From NCBI GenBank assembly GCA_029876055.1, contig CM056877.1, positions 186,001 to 250,000 on the forward strand: 64,000 bases of DNA. The letters run 5' to 3'. Source of the stretch: Madurella fahalii (taxonomy: Eukaryota; Ascomycota; Sordariomycetes; Sordariales). A model generated the notes under the pieces. That model was given only the letters and a program-made list of their open reading frames with translations, did not search any database and was not told the origin of the DNA. Shown here piece by piece: positions 43,453 to 55,726 of this stretch (the first letter of the stretch is position 1; every line of letters begins with the position of its first letter). The position numbers were made by a program, and so were the translations under genes.

Positions 43453-45074
43453 TCCATTGGGAGGGCGGTGCATCTCCATCGTCTCACGCCAGTGGATAAA
43501 GTCCCCTGCCACCCACAGGACACCAACTCACCAATCCGAATCTAGAGCGCGCATTGGGAACATGGCCCTTGGTTAACAGTGCTTCCAGTTCATACACTAG
43601 CGCCGCACAAAAAAGAATGCAGTGTGCCAATCACCCATTTGTCTCTGGTTGTTTCTTCCCTCGGATTCCAAATTGTCTCGTTGCAGCAGCCGCCATCGCC
43701 CTACGTAGCCAGACTCGTGAGGACAGCTAACATCCATGGTGGGCTGCGAAAGGTCTGGCCAGCACCCTCGGCAGGCGGCACAGTGGCCGGTTCCGGACTC
43801 GAGCAATTCAGGTTGCCCATTAATTAAGAGTTAGGCGGCGTTGCTGCAGCCTCTGCCCCACCTCCTGAGTGTAGAATATGGACATGTGAGGAGATCCCAA
43901 AAACGTATCATAGTTTCAGCTGCAGTTGCTTCTCCTCACAGGGAGGGTAACACCGTCCAGAAACATTCCCCCCTCCTCATTTTGCTTATTCCGGTCAGGT
44001 AAGTTAGGAAAACGCGGGGTTTTGCTCCCCCGAAACTGGAATATCAAAGACCCGAGACAACCAATCCATACTAGCTTCATATGTAGCCCACGAGCCGATG
44101 TCCGCTGGGCCAATACTCTTGGAGTTGGGTGTGGTCACCAACACGTACTCATGCAGCCCTCTCTAACCGAACCACATCTCAGGTTCCACGGTAGTCAGAG
44201 CTTGGCAGGAGAAGCGGAGATCTTCATGCCCTGGGATGACATTACGCGAGCAGCATCTCCGCCCAGTCGGTTTCTCCGACGTCAGGTTGACAACTGAGTA
44301 TTAGTTCACTGTGCTGTGAGCCAGTCAGCTGCCCTCGCTAGTATGCGGAGATTGGTTGCACAGGCGTTCCAACGTGACATTCTCCGCGATCATTCAGTGC
44401 CGAATTTAGCGGCGCCCGATTGCCCACGTGTACGGAACCGGGCTTTATCACTAGGTAATATCAGTCTCTCTCGGGGTTGCACGGATTTCTAACCCTTACG
44501 TAATTTCGAGCCGTAAAATACGAAAGCCATTTCATAATGATTCCCTTTCTCAGCCTAGTTGGCCCCAAGCTGAGTCCCAGGCCGTGGGATGCTGTCACCG
44601 CAGGTTACCATTGGATCACGTGGCCAATGAGACCATGGAAATGGAAGAGAGTCGTCCAGGGCACATCGTACATCCACTATTTCAATATCAATGTAGGGGC
44701 GTGGGGGAGGGCGCTTAATTACCACACCCCAAGCCGGAGTGTTTGAGAAATCCAAAGTGGATCGTGTAACGTATTCCATCAATGTGAGATATTATCTGTC
44801 GTAAAGAAGTAAACATGTACCCAGGAGAAGATTCTGTATCATGGTGTACCATCGCATCTCAGATTTCAACGGTCAACTTAGAAGAATACGTTGCGTATGA
44901 GATTGGCTGGTTGGTTTATGATGATGCTGATTAGGGCTGGCTGAAAACGTTGTGCTGCCTTTTACCCACGGTGCCACATTCTGCTTGAAGTCCCAGAACC
45001 ATGCTCTAATTACCAAGCGTGGGTGCCGGAAAGACGCGGCTTCGGAAACGGCACCAAACCCCTAAGGCCCTGAT
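43453..45074. other. Intergenic, no gene seen
   Basis: About 1.6 kb between convergently ending genes. Several short frames exist but none has coding character or recognisable motifs. Confidence 0.5.
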
Positions 45075-46196
45075 TCAGATATTCTGTGTGATTCCGGGAT
45101 GTATCTTCTCCAGCTTGGCAGTCAACTCCCGCCAGAGCTGCTGCTGGGTCTTCTGGCCGTCTGGGCTAACAACAAAAGCAGAAGGGCTGAGAAGGATATG
45201 GAAATCAGTTACGGTACCTCACAGCTTTTCGAACGCACAACATACCTCCCAACCTTGCAGTCATTCAGATACTGCCCGTGTGTCTCTTCTGCGCCCTCTG
45301 CTCCATGGACAAGCGTGCGCCCGCCTTCTTCGGCGGTTCGAGATAATGCTTTCCGCAACATCTTCATGTAGACCTGAAATAAAGGCCCACTGTGTCTCAT
45401 GAGATGCGTAGCGACGAAACCGGGATTAATAACGGACGTGATGACCTTGCCCGGCTTGCTCGACCTTGTGAGCTCATTGGCGAACTCGCGGGTTGTTAGG
45501 AGCTGGATGAGCTTGGAGACGTAGTATCTGATGAATTTTATTAGCGAAGCTGGATGTTGTGACAAATGACACCCCGTTGTTTGATACTGACCTCTCTCTT
45601 ATAGGGCCCTTGGCCTTGGTTGGATCAGCCAGGTCATCAAAAATATGCTCGCTCTTCCGCTCCGGGAATTGCGTCATCCAGTGTGTAAACGAACCCGTAA
45701 AGGTGATCACAGACGGCTTGCTCGTCATAAGAGCCGTTTCCCGGAGCTTCGGCAAGAGCAGCAGCGCCAACAACATGTGACTAACAACGTTGACGGTTAT
45801 AGTAGTCTCGTTCTCCTCTGCCATCTCAAACTCCGTCATGTAGACACCAGCATTGGCTACCACCACATCCAGACGAGGCAGCGCCTGCGCTCGCTCGGCG
45901 AAAGCCTGGACAGACCGGTAGCTGGCTAGGTCGAGCTCCCAGACTTCGGCGACATCCTCCCGTCCCGTCGATGCCGCGATTGACTTGGCAGCTTCTTCAC
46001 CCTTGGGAATTGAGCGGACGGCGAGAATCACCTTGGTCGCATCCAGGCGGGCAAAGTGCCTCGCCGCCTCCAGACCCAGACCAACGTTGGACCCGGTGAC
46101 GACGATGATCTGGTCGGTGAACTTCTTGGTGGGGACAGGGAGCTTGACGTACAGCTGCGAGTTGAGGTAACTCTTAAAGTTAGCTAGGGTAGACAT
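45075..46196 (-). CDS. Short-chain dehydrogenase/reductase (retinol dehydrogenase/WW-oxidoreductase-like)
   Basis: Three exons (45592-46196, 45246-45527, 45075-45186) give 332 residues. Classical SDR motifs: cofactor loop VVTGSNVGLGLEAARH (residues ~32-47), LDLASYRSVQAF, the NAG motif VVVANAGVY, the catalytic serine in VITFTGSFTHW, and the active-site Y-x3-K in RYYVSKLIQLL, which is formed exactly across the first intron (AG|A). Further on, ITSVINPGFVATHLMR is the conserved PG motif. The enzymes use NAD(P)(H) to oxidise or reduce hydroxyl groups; fungal relatives serve in secondary metabolism or detoxification. Introns are 64 and 59 nt. It lies ~0.7 kb downstream of a Zn2Cys6 regulator on the same strand. 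Substrate unknown. Confidence 0.93.
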
Positions 46197-46903
46197 GTTA
46201 GAAGTGCGGGGAGGGAACGATCGTGTAGGTGAGTGGAATGACAGAGCTGAAGACTTGCGGACAGGTCACTATTCCGCTCCAAGAGCGTGGTCATTGCCAA
46301 TTATAATTATACATCACGGAGGACGGAGGATTCGACAATTAAAGTTGTTCCGGCGAAGTCCCGTTTGCCTCACGCTGTCATGGCGTTGATTCCTTCTGGT
46401 CTCTGGTGTTCGGTCCAAAGATAGCGGTATGCCAAGACGGTCCCCGTTATGCTACGCGAAGTGTCCGAGGACCGAGCTGGGTTGTTCCGAAATCCGGTTT
46501 CCGATCCGACGGCTGCTGGCCGCTCGGCCTGACTTGCATCCATTTCACTGCCAAATTTGGCCGTATCGCCGGACGATATTTGATGTGTCACTCCACAACC
46601 ACCCACCTAGCCTTACTGCAAGTGCACGCCGCCGATAACGACCATCGCGGGGCAGCCAGGTCGGGTCCGGTTTCGCCCCGGGTGGGCCCGCACCGGATCA
46701 TCGGGAATCCGGACAGGACATTCGGTTGCTACCTTATTGGAAAACATGTGGTGTGAAACATTAATGATTAATGCGGATTACCCAGAAAACTATATGTTAC
46801 CCAAAAACACACTTTCGTTCCGAAGCAAACATCTAGCCCGCTATTCCGGATAGCTTGAGCCCTCCCGGTATACCCGTCGTCCGTCACAACTCGATTGGAT
46901 CCC
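46197..46903. other. Intergenic: SDR promoter
   Basis: Region between the 3' end of the Zn2Cys6 gene and the SDR start, both leftward. CCAAT followed by TATAATTATA occurs near 46296-46312, ~100 bp from the SDR start. No gene is seen. Confidence 0.45.
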
Positions 46904-48684
46904 CTAATCCTGAGGGCAAGTGCGAAGCCACGCCTGCAGCTTCACGACGCGACTGAGCACAGCTGCGGCCGCGTTCCAATCCGCCACCAAGAGCTGCACA
47001 GCAGCCGCCATCATCATGGTCTTGGTCGAGTAGAACTGTGCCATGTTCCTTGCCGTCGGCAGCACCGTGGCCAACACCCAGAGGAGAGTGTCCAGGTGGT
47101 TATTCCACACGTCCAGCGGCACCTTCCACACAGCATCCACCAATTCAGCAACATCCCCTTCGTGGATCACCCGACTAAACGGCTCGCGTGCCTCGATAGT
47201 CCGGCAATACAGCAGCGACGCCAACCTCGCTGCGTGGTGGAGGGGTGAGGTCGACGACGTCTGCTCCGTTGCCCCTGACAGACGGCCGTGTACCCACTCC
47301 GACATCGACTGCACTTTCCGCAGTTGCCACTGCGATGGGGCTTGCGGCAGAGCGAGGACGGCGTCGAGAAGGAACTCCACATCCTTCAGCATCGCCACGG
47401 TGGTGTGTTCGAGGCGATCGGGCGGCAAACTCGTGTGCCTAGAGTCCGGATCGGGTAGCTCTAGTGGACTTGTCGAACCCGTTGTAGGTGTAGTGTGCCG
47501 CAAATGATCAGCGTGGCCGGAAATCTCCTGATCTGAAAACGAAGAGGGGCTTTCCAAGCTGAGTGCAATGGCCCAGTCCACGCTTCGTTGGCGTTAGAAC
47601 CTGCAGGGGTGTGGAAGCGGTAGTCGCTAGGCTGACTCACAGGATAGCAATCTTTGCTAATACTCCGTGCATACCTAGGGTAGGGAGCCCGCCGCGTAGC
47701 CTCGTCATCTCGTGAACGCCATCCGCATGGACCTGCAGATCTTGTGTCTCGGCGTAGCAGATATCGCTAATAGCCAGCTTGACCACCGCCGCAATGACCT
47801 CATCACTCGCTGAGGACTCTGGCATGGCCAGCATCTCCTTTAGTGCCTGAATGGCTTGGCCCCTGGCGGAGATGACCATGTCCATATCCACCACGGTCTC
47901 TTGGCTGATCAGACATGTTTCAATGACTTGGTATCCCCACCATCATCAGTTCCCGCTTCTCATTGAACGCTTGGGCCGATTGTGGGGTGCAGGTTTGAAC
48001 GTACACAACGAATTTAGGGAGCGAGCCGGGCTCTGCCGGATGATAGGAAGGAGAGTATCGATGAAGAGATTGCAAGCACGATCGTGAGTCGTCACCGGCG
48101 CGACTGGGTAGGTTCCTGCACCTGCGCACTCATACTCCATGAGTTCAGTACCCCCAAAGGCCGCCTTCGCAGAGCCACGAACCTGGTTGGGAGATGGAAG
48201 TTGGATTGGACCCCCCGGGGGATCGGCCGTCGAGGCTCGTTGGTGATGCCTGTGCCCAGAGGTCGATCTGGCCGGGGACCAGGAGTCCCGGGGTATAGTG
48301 AGGCGGGACCGTGATCGCAGGGAGGGTGCTGTTGGAATAAGCAAACTCTGGCGCACGTTGAACAACCGGGCGCGGAAAGGGTCCTGCTGTGCTGTGCGCG
48401 CGTGTCCTTCGTTGGTGAGCGACAAGAATCTGGAGTGGGCTAGTCAGAACATACGGGCTGCCATCGTAATGACAAATGGGCTGGGGCATCCGGCGCGAGC
48501 AGTTCCGGCAAGGTTGTCGTTGATCACACTAAGGTATTGTGAGGTTAGTTCGCCGAACCCAAAGCGACGCCGACAAATTCCCCGGACGCACCTTTTGTTT
48601 TCTCCGCCGGCATTCACTGCAAGACCGCTTTTTCCTCTCCACAAGCGGCCGCGGTGGCTGATGGAACGTTGTCTTCCCGGACAT
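46904..48684 (-). CDS. Zn2Cys6 transcription factor
   Basis: Five exons (48592-48684, 48183-48528, 48005-48121, 47641-47926, 46904-47582) join in phase to 506 residues; introns are 63, 61, 78 and 58 nt. The binuclear zinc cluster is split by intron 1: KKRSCSECRRRKQK in exon 1, then CDQRQPCRNCSRRMPQPIC in exon 2. Its cysteines are 22, 25, 32, 38, 41 and 50, the canonical C-x2-C-x6-C-x5-C-x2-C-x8-C. The C-terminal half is helical and fits the fungal transcription-factor domain (LFIDTLLPIIRQSPARSL, VISARGQAIQALKEML, HADGVHEMTRLRGGLPTLG, LVDWAIALSLES). The first and last junctions are supported by domain continuity; introns 2 and 3 are chosen on phase and branch sites and are less sure. Targets unknown; possibly the adjacent SDR. 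Confidence 0.85.
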
Positions 48685-50144
48685 TGGACCAGCCAAAAAC
48701 GGACGAAAAAAAAAAGGGATGGCTTCGTTGTGGCCGTTGGCTAGGGCGCGGGGGCAAAATGAGGAATGTCTCGCGTGGATATTAATGGATCACAAGCCCG
48801 CAGGGATGAAGGGACTGGACGCCGGCGCCGTCGAACAACCGAAAGCTCCCGTTCACCCATAGGGCTGCAGCCATCGGACCTGCCGATTTGACCCATCTCT
48901 GCCATCGGCCAAGGTCAAAATTTGGTGGTCGGCAGTTGCCGTCGCGCAAAGCAACGATTCGTCCGGAACCTGCTCCGCTGAGACCTGGCGCATGCAGGCA
49001 GACCTCCGTAGGCGAGCCTGCTTTCTCGGGACCGTCAGTGTCACGGTCTGGGCCCAAGGGCTCGTCAGGCAGCCATTAGGGCTGCAGGGAGCACACCACC
49101 CCGGTTACCGCCGTGCTAAAAACGGCCATCAGTGCGACCGCAGCCCATTCGTCGGGATACCGTCCGCTTGGTGCTGCCATCGGCTGGGCGGAATCCAGGT
49201 GGGTTTTAGTTTATCTTTGTTCGATCCTGCCGGGCAAGCCTGTTTTCCATCGTCGCTCTTCCGGCGAATGCATCGCCACCACCGACGTTGGGCCCGATCT
49301 CGACAGTCCCGTCTCCTCCTCGGTCCTTGACCATTTAGATGATGGGGAAGCTCATCTGTTTTTCTCTCAATTTCCGCATATGATTGCCCAAACTTTGCGT
49401 CCACAAGGGCTGCTCCGTTCCCCTGTGTACGGCTATTGATGTCGTAGCGTCCCGGGGTAACCGCGGTGCGCTCGTGGTAACACACCAATACACCCCAGAT
49501 CGGGGCACCGTACCTTATTCTACTTCTGTTGCCTTCCAAGTATGCGCCCTCTAGGCAGCCTATGGGCTGTACAATGGCGCAAGAGTCGGTCCTAAGCACT
49601 CTATCTGAGACAAACGTTCGTCATGAGAGACGTGTCCCGCATCCAGGCCCTCCACAACGTCACGCACCGGTTGGTGTCCATAGGCTTCCATCGTTGCCAG
49701 GCCGCCTCCAAAAATGGCTGCTAAGCCACGAGTCCATGGGTCGAAGCGAAGATTCCATGGACTAATACCTTTTTGCGCGTCCCTGTTATGTGACTACGTC
49801 GCTTCTCCCAGGTTCCGACTAGTTCGTGCAACCAGGTTGCTGAAGCAGACCACCCCACAGAAGTCAACGCTTGCCCCGATTGGCAGTACGAAGTGCAAGG
49901 AGTGGCAGAGCGGCAGAGCAGGAATTAACTTGGTTTTCGGACATTGCCGAGAATCTCATCCATGCAATGGTATAGAAGAAGTAAGCAATAAACAAAGGGA
50001 GCATGTGAAGTAAAGGAGACCTTAAGCTTGGCAAGGCAACAGAAGTTTGTCACAGACGTTCAACGGGGGTTGATAATCGTCCCTGTTGTTTTCCGCCTCG
50101 AGCTTTAACCTTCCAAGTCTAGGGCTACGTAATTACTTGTCACT

Positions 50145-50183
<39 letters not shown>

Positions 50184-50232
50184 GCAGACCCGTCGTCTGA
50201 AACGTGCCAACAGCAAAGACAGATGCAGCCGC
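48685..50232. other. Intergenic with CA repeat
   Basis: Upstream region of the Zn2Cys6 gene and 3' flank of the next leftward gene. It includes a CA microsatellite at 50146. No coding region is supported. Confidence 0.5.
50146..50182. repeat. CA microsatellite (37 bp, perfect)
   Basis: Uninterrupted CA run ~50 bp beyond the stop codon of the neighbouring leftward gene, thus probably in its 3' untranslated region. Confidence 0.95.
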
Positions 50233-51210
50233 CTACACTAGTTCGACGATCTCACCGTCCTCAATTTCTGCGGCAGGCAGCTTGTAGTCCATCCCGCTAT
50301 CCATGTCCCTAACCATCCACTTGGCACGTTTCTCAACGTGGTCAAACATACGGTCGGCGCTTGGCGATCGACGACGCTTGATTCCGCTATGTCCTTCATA
50401 CGTAGGTGCCCACGTACTCAACATTCCGGAGCCGCGGGGTGGGGATTGGAATCGGCCGGCAGACCCAAAAGATGCTGAGTATGTAGCTGGGTATTGCTGC
50501 CTACACAGAAGCCGATAGGGGAGGTCACGGGTTCCGTGCCTGTTGCTGTCGTACATCGGAACGTCGTACAGATCAGGCAATCCTCTACGCTCGAAGAAAT
50601 CAGGATGGGTCGGCGGGCCGCGAGCGAACTGTCGGTGATGGACCCCATTGCGGTGCTCGGCTTCGAAAGTGCCAGACTCTCTCTTGATGACAAACTTCCT
50701 TGTGCGTAGCACCAAGCGGCGTTTCTGGCGGTGTCTGATCAGATCATCTCGGAACGCGATTTTCCGTCCGACCTTTGTCTCCAGTTTTCTGATTTTTCCT
50801 CCAAGATTCCGCAGCGCTTGCTCAACTTCTTGAATGAGTCGGCCCGCGGCTCCCTGAGCTACCAGCGAGGCCAGATTTAGCTCATCTTGGCGAAATTGAG
50901 CCCGAAAGAGCTCCAACTTCTGCTCAAGATACGGGACCGTGCTGAACTCATGCGGTTTGAGTAATCCGGCGTAGATGGGGACTGCTCGAAGATTCAACGG
51001 CTGTCGAGTGGCATGGATTTTCTGAGGTCACACACCTGGTGCTCGATTAATCATTGGCCCGACAAAGGTTAGCTCCGACGCTGTGCAGCATGCATTGTGA
51101 GTGGAGATCTGGTGACGAAATGGGAGAGACCTACCGTATTCCGTCGCGATTGTCGGTTTGGTGCACCAGAGGCCGTTGTCAGCCGCCGATGCGTGCAACT
51201 TAGACATCAT
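50233..51210 (-). CDS. Protein of unknown function with a coiled-coil segment
   Basis: The main exon (~50233-50984) encodes ~250 residues: VPIYAGLLKPHEFSTVPYLEQKLELFRAQFRQDELNLASL, then a likely coiled coil (AAGRLIQEVEQALRNLGGKIRKLETKVG) and a basic segment, then a disordered tail with the nuclear-localisation-like IKRRRSPSADR and the acidic end EIEDGEIVELV. No family is recognised. A short upstream exon (51135-51210, MMSKLHASAADNGLWCTKPTIATEY) ends at a good GTAGGT donor. Joining it to position 50984 keeps phase and gives 275 residues with a 150-nt intron, but the acceptor is weak and the junction is uncertain. Confidence 0.55.
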
Positions 51211-52465
51211 GGCGGTACATATGATACTGAGACGTACAGTTGATGGCGAGGTTGGAAGGAAACTCGGTGCGGGAATGTAAGAGACGTCGTCTTAGTTTTG
51301 AGTTACCAATCTCATTGCAGAAGGAGCAGACCCGGGTACGTAGATTGCTAGCTGAAAGGAGGGAAAGAAGGGGGGATGAACATGACTAGGAAGAAAGTCC
51401 AGTGCAGAGTCGCCCTTGGCACACCCTCAAAAGCAGTTGCTGCAATCCAAAAGACCAAGTGATTGTGTTTAAACTACGACGATTAATTAGCGGCACAGTT
51501 GATTCTCACTCTCAGTCCATCGGCATCGAACTAGAGCTTGTCCTAGACAACGGCTTGTCCTCCCACCACGCAGGATCTCAACATTTTAATGGAATCATAC
51601 TCACATCTTGCCCAAACCTTTGTATACCTCTTTAAGACCATCTGAGTTTCCTGGCCCAGGCCGCTTGGGTCTGGTCGATGATATCATAGCAAGGTGAAAA
51701 GGTTTTATACTCTCGTTGGGGTGACTCATCAACGCTAGCAGTTATAACCTCCACAGATTCCCGATGTCTCGGACCGCGAATATCAGGTCTCCAGTCTCCT
51801 CTCATTCTTTCCTTGACAGTCTTCAGCCCGCGAGGCTTGTGGTGGGGCAACTGAAGTACTAGGGGTCGAGCACAGACCAAAGCTTAATTATCTGACCTCA
51901 TGAACAGCCGTAACGAGGCTAACATCCGGAGATGGGATCCATAAGCGTGTGGAGGTGCCCAAGACATGTATGACTCCCTATTCGAGAATTTGAAGAGTCT
52001 ATACCCGGTGCAACTGGGATAGTCCCCCGTGACTTCCGGGAACGAGAAACGGCCTTAGATCCACTGTCACCGGGCCCCTGTTCTGGGCGGTGCACACTTG
52101 CGTCACTGCGGGCCGCCTGGAGAATCGCGCGTAGAGTCGGCGAGAACACATGAATATGTCGAAAACCTATGCACAAAGGTAGGAAAGATACAGTGGTGTG
52201 GAGAGAACGCAGAACCCAGAGCCCATGCACTGCCATTAACCGAAATGTTCCGGGCTACGATACCGACGACGCCCGGGCCGACCCAAACTCAAGCCAAACT
52301 CCCAATGGCATAACCATTCTGCTGCTGCTGTCCCGTCTCTCGTCTCCAGTCTCTCGTCTCTCATCTCGGGCGTAGTCATCATCGTGTCACCTATTGCTCC
52401 TTGGCCTTGGCTTTGTAAAAGTAGCTAGAAGCCAACCTGGTCAGCATCGGTCTTGAGCAGCAAAG
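51211..52465. other. Intergenic, no gene seen
   Basis: About 1.25 kb without a supported gene. The right end shows a CTCGTCTC-type simple sequence at ~52335-52370. Confidence 0.5.
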
Positions 52466-53111
52466 TTAGCCAGCGAATACCCACTTGACAAGCACACCCT
52501 CCACGGCGCCAACCGCGCCCAGCACTCCCAGGCCGATCCCGACCTCCCTCAGCCCGAACCTGCCCCGATCGTAGAGGCCCCACGCCTTGTACCCAAGCCA
52601 CCCGCTCAACCCCACGACCGCGAACAGATTGGCCGCGGCCAGTGCGCGGCTGGGCCCCTCGCCCATGCTCTCAAAGTGCTTGGCCAGCCAGTTGTCGGCG
52701 CGGCGCGCGACCCTGCCGGCGCGGGCCTTCTTCTTGGCGAGGTCGGCCTCGGCGCGCGCCTGCGCCTGCGCCTCCGCCTCTTCCCTGTCGCGCTCCTCGC
52801 GGTCGACGCGCGCCGCCTGCGTCTCCGTCTGGATCTCCTGCTCGGCGAAGTCCGACGGGACGGTGCGCACCGAGGGGGCGTCGACGTCGATCAGCGACGA
52901 AGTGGACGCCGTCAGCGTCGGCTCCACTTGCGGCGGCTGGGGGGCCGCGGCCTGTTTTGGAATGCGCGTCAGTATGTCGGACCGCGGGGGTGTTGGGTGA
53001 GGATTAAGGGGAACAAACCTCCTCTGGAGACTGCTTCGGGCCTTTGGATGCGATTTCGGCGTACGACACTGCGCCGGGAGATATCAGTCGCTGGACCGAG
53101 ATGGATGCCAT
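52466..53111 (-). CDS. Mitochondrial outer membrane OM14-like protein
   Basis: Two exons (53019-53111 and 52466-52951) give 192 residues. The N-terminus SYAEIASKGPKQSPEEAAAPQPPQVEP and the following STSSLIDVDAPSVRTVPSDF match the fungal OM14-like family as I remember it. A charged helical region (VDREERDREEAEAQAQARAEADLAKKKARA) precedes two to three hydrophobic segments near the C-terminus (AANLFAVVGLSGWLGYKAW and VGIGLGVLGAVGAVEGVLVKW). Yeast Om14 is an outer membrane protein that helps dock ribosomes and import proteins at mitochondria. The 67-nt intron falls between PEE and AAAP, in phase zero. Next to Mia40 on the same strand. The family assignment is from memory, so moderate confidence. 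Confidence 0.72.
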
Positions 53112-53834
53112 CGAGGACAGGCAGCTTCGGGGACTCACTCTTTGGTTGCTTTAATAAAGAGAGGAAAAGTAAGTTCGCTCGAGGCTTGCTGTTCCGAGTT
53201 GACGCTATTCACGGTTTGATGGAAAAGCGACGTTGTACGATGAGATGGTTATCGTGATCGGGATTGGAGGAGGTCACAATGGTTAAAATCGGAAGTGGTG
53301 GGAACAAATAGGCGGGTGAACGGGCACATGTGATGGGTAAAACTGGGCGTGCCTGTTGCCCAGTGGTGACCTCAGTGAATGGCAGCGCAGGCTCGACGGT
53401 TACAGCCAAGGATCTAGAGCGGGGCGCCCTTATCCCGGTCGCCTATGACGTCTGCGGCTCCGCTAAAAGTCGCGAAAGGCCAAGAAATGCCAGTAAAGAA
53501 TAAGGACCAGGATGCCCACACGCTAATTCATCTTAAACTTGTCAAGAAGCTGCCGGAGTCTTCTGCCTCGCATTCTCGACTTTGAACATCTTGGAAAGCC
53601 ATGGGTCTACACTCGCCAGCGACTAACCAAAACCCCCATCGGGATGCCGACTGCCAGACCAGCGACATGGAGAAAGGAAAGGTCTATTGGGCATATTTAA
53701 ATGGTATACATAAGTCGTACAATGTGCACAGGAGACCCTGCGGAAGTCCCTTTGCCCTAGCACAGAACGAGCCGCTCCGTCTTTGCGTTATTGTGTGTTG
53801 TACAATTTGAGGGAGAACCCGCCCTCCAGGGTGT
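53112..53834. other. Intergenic, no gene seen
   Basis: This lies upstream of the OM14-like gene and downstream of Mia40. No supported gene. Confidence 0.5.
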
Positions 53835-54870
53835 CTACTGCCCCCTACCGCTGTTCGTGTCGGCCACGTCAGTCGCGTCGGTGGCCTGCTTTGGAAGACT
53901 TTCTCTCGGCTTTGCCGCTTCCGCTGCGGCCTCCTGCCTCTCCTTAGGTGCCACCTCGGCCTGCGGCGTGGAAGGCTGGGCTGCTCCGGTTGATGTTTGG
54001 TTCTCTGCCGGCATCGCTAGGGGAGCATCAGCGCCGTCCTGCGCTGGGGCGGCCGCCTGCTCATCGTCGTCATCGTCCGCTAATTCGGAGCCGTAAATCT
54101 CGGGGTATTTCCGGAAGCAATCCTGCATGTGCCTGCAAGATGTCAGTCAGCTGCTTGCTGAGGCTCATCTTCTAGCGCCGGTGATACGTACTGGAACTTG
54201 TCGATGCAATCCATGCCCTTTGGCTCCTCCTTGGAATAGACGAAGCAGCTAAACGCCGCCTTGAACTCCTCTCCGCACGGCCCGTGGGCCATGCCGCCGA
54301 GGCACGGGCAGTCCCAATTGATCTCGCCAGTTTCGGGGTCGAATGCGCCTTGTTGTGTGGCCTCATGTTCAAGCGCCTCGGGCGAGCCTGGTTCGAGAGC
54401 AGTCTCCGATGCGGTGGCCGCCGCGGCCTCTGTCTTGACTGATTCTGTTCCTTCCGCCGTTGCCTCTGCAGTCTTCGTCGGCTCCGGAGGAGGTGGTGAC
54501 GGCGGGGCAGCCGCGGCGGCTTGACGCCGCTTATCCTCGATCATGGCATCGATCGTAGGAAGATCCGAGTCGGAGAAGTGGGGAGGGGCAGGAACTCCTT
54601 GCGCTGCAGCCAGGGTCCGTCAGTGCCGGAAAGGAAACGGATGATTAGGCACAAAGATGACGTACGGGGAAGCTCATCGGCAAAGATGGGGCTGGTATTG
54701 TAGAAGTAGACGGCGGCGATAGCGAGACCCCATCGCAAGCCAGTGCCCTTCCACGTGCGCTTCTTGTCCGCGGGGGCAGTCGACAGGAGCCGCCGAGAGC
54801 CGGAAGCGAGCGTTGTCGGTCGGATGGCGCGCAAAGCGCTGGGTGATGACCTTAGCGCCGCGCGATACAT
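53835..54870 (-). CDS. mia40: Mitochondrial intermembrane space import protein Mia40
   Basis: Three exons (54666-54870, 54192-54597, 53835-54132) give 302 residues. Mia40 is the oxidoreductase that introduces disulfides into small cysteine proteins and traps them in the intermembrane space. An arginine-rich mitochondrial presequence ([30 protein letters not shown]) is followed by a membrane anchor ([17 protein letters not shown]), a Pro/Ala/Glu-rich linker and the functional core: the redox CPC motif (WDCPC, residues 165-167) and the twin Cx9C helices [11 protein letters not shown] and CIDKFQHMQDC, the second created by splicing exon 2 to exon 3 (KFQ-HMQ). The acidic, alanine-rich tail after YPEIYG is long, as in other filamentous fungi. 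Introns are 68 and 59 nt. Confidence 0.96.
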
Positions 54871-55726
54871 TTTTGGTATTAGTCGAAAAGAAGAAACGAG
54901 ATATCAAATGCACGCAAAACAGGAAAGGCACGGAAGCACAAAAGGAACGTGGCCGCCGGAGACCCAGAAAGTTCTTGGTTTGTCATCAACTGACGGAGCC
55001 AAAATTTCCATCTTGCGATAGCCTCGCTATCAGAAGCGACAATTTTCCGGGGTGGATATGATTGGCCAATGCCCCTGATGATTGACGACCCGCTTTGCGT
55101 CCTGCCGATCGTCTCGCACGGACCCATCACGCTACACTAGAGACAGGCTTTTGACGCTTTGTTGCGCCAGCCAAACTCGCCAATATCAGAGCGCCATCTA
55201 ATACAACGGCGCAGTCGCCGGCGGCCAGAGATGCACAGTCACGTAACTGCTCGCTCATGCCGGCCGTTTGCTAATTACCTACTGCGGTGGCTTACCTTGG
55301 CAGCGTGGCGCTTTTGCCCAAACTCACTTCCCTACACGGGACATCCTCCTAACATCGGTTCGTCCTATTTCAAGAGCCAAATATAGCTCATCTCGCACTC
55401 GTCACAAAGTTCTCGTAGCCGCGTAGTGCAAAGAGCAATGACTCGACCCGGCCATGGACCGCTAGGTGCTCGGGGCTGCTACTAAACGCTTCACTTATGA
55501 ACCCTCACAGCGAGCTAGCGCCGCCGCGTGATGCAGTATTATATTCGAGACCTGCTTGCTTAAATACCCCGAGACTTGGGCCAGTTGTTCCCTCTTGGTA
55601 CTAAATAGCCCTTCTTTCCCAAGTAACAACAATCGAAATCGAACCGCAGTCCACGCCGAGGATCTTTGCCGCAAGCACTGAGTACCGTATCTATCTCGTC
55701 TATCTGGCCTGCTGAGAGGTGAAAGC
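54871..55726. other. Divergent intergenic region
   Basis: It separates the Mia40 gene (leftward) from the gene starting at 55727 (rightward). No coding region is seen. Confidence 0.5.

Noticed and set aside
47946..48425. Frame changes in the Zn2Cys6 gene suggesting a pseudogene
   Set aside because: I first read these as frameshifts, but introns of 61 and 78 nt with normal ends and phase explain them, and the whole protein joins into 506 residues.
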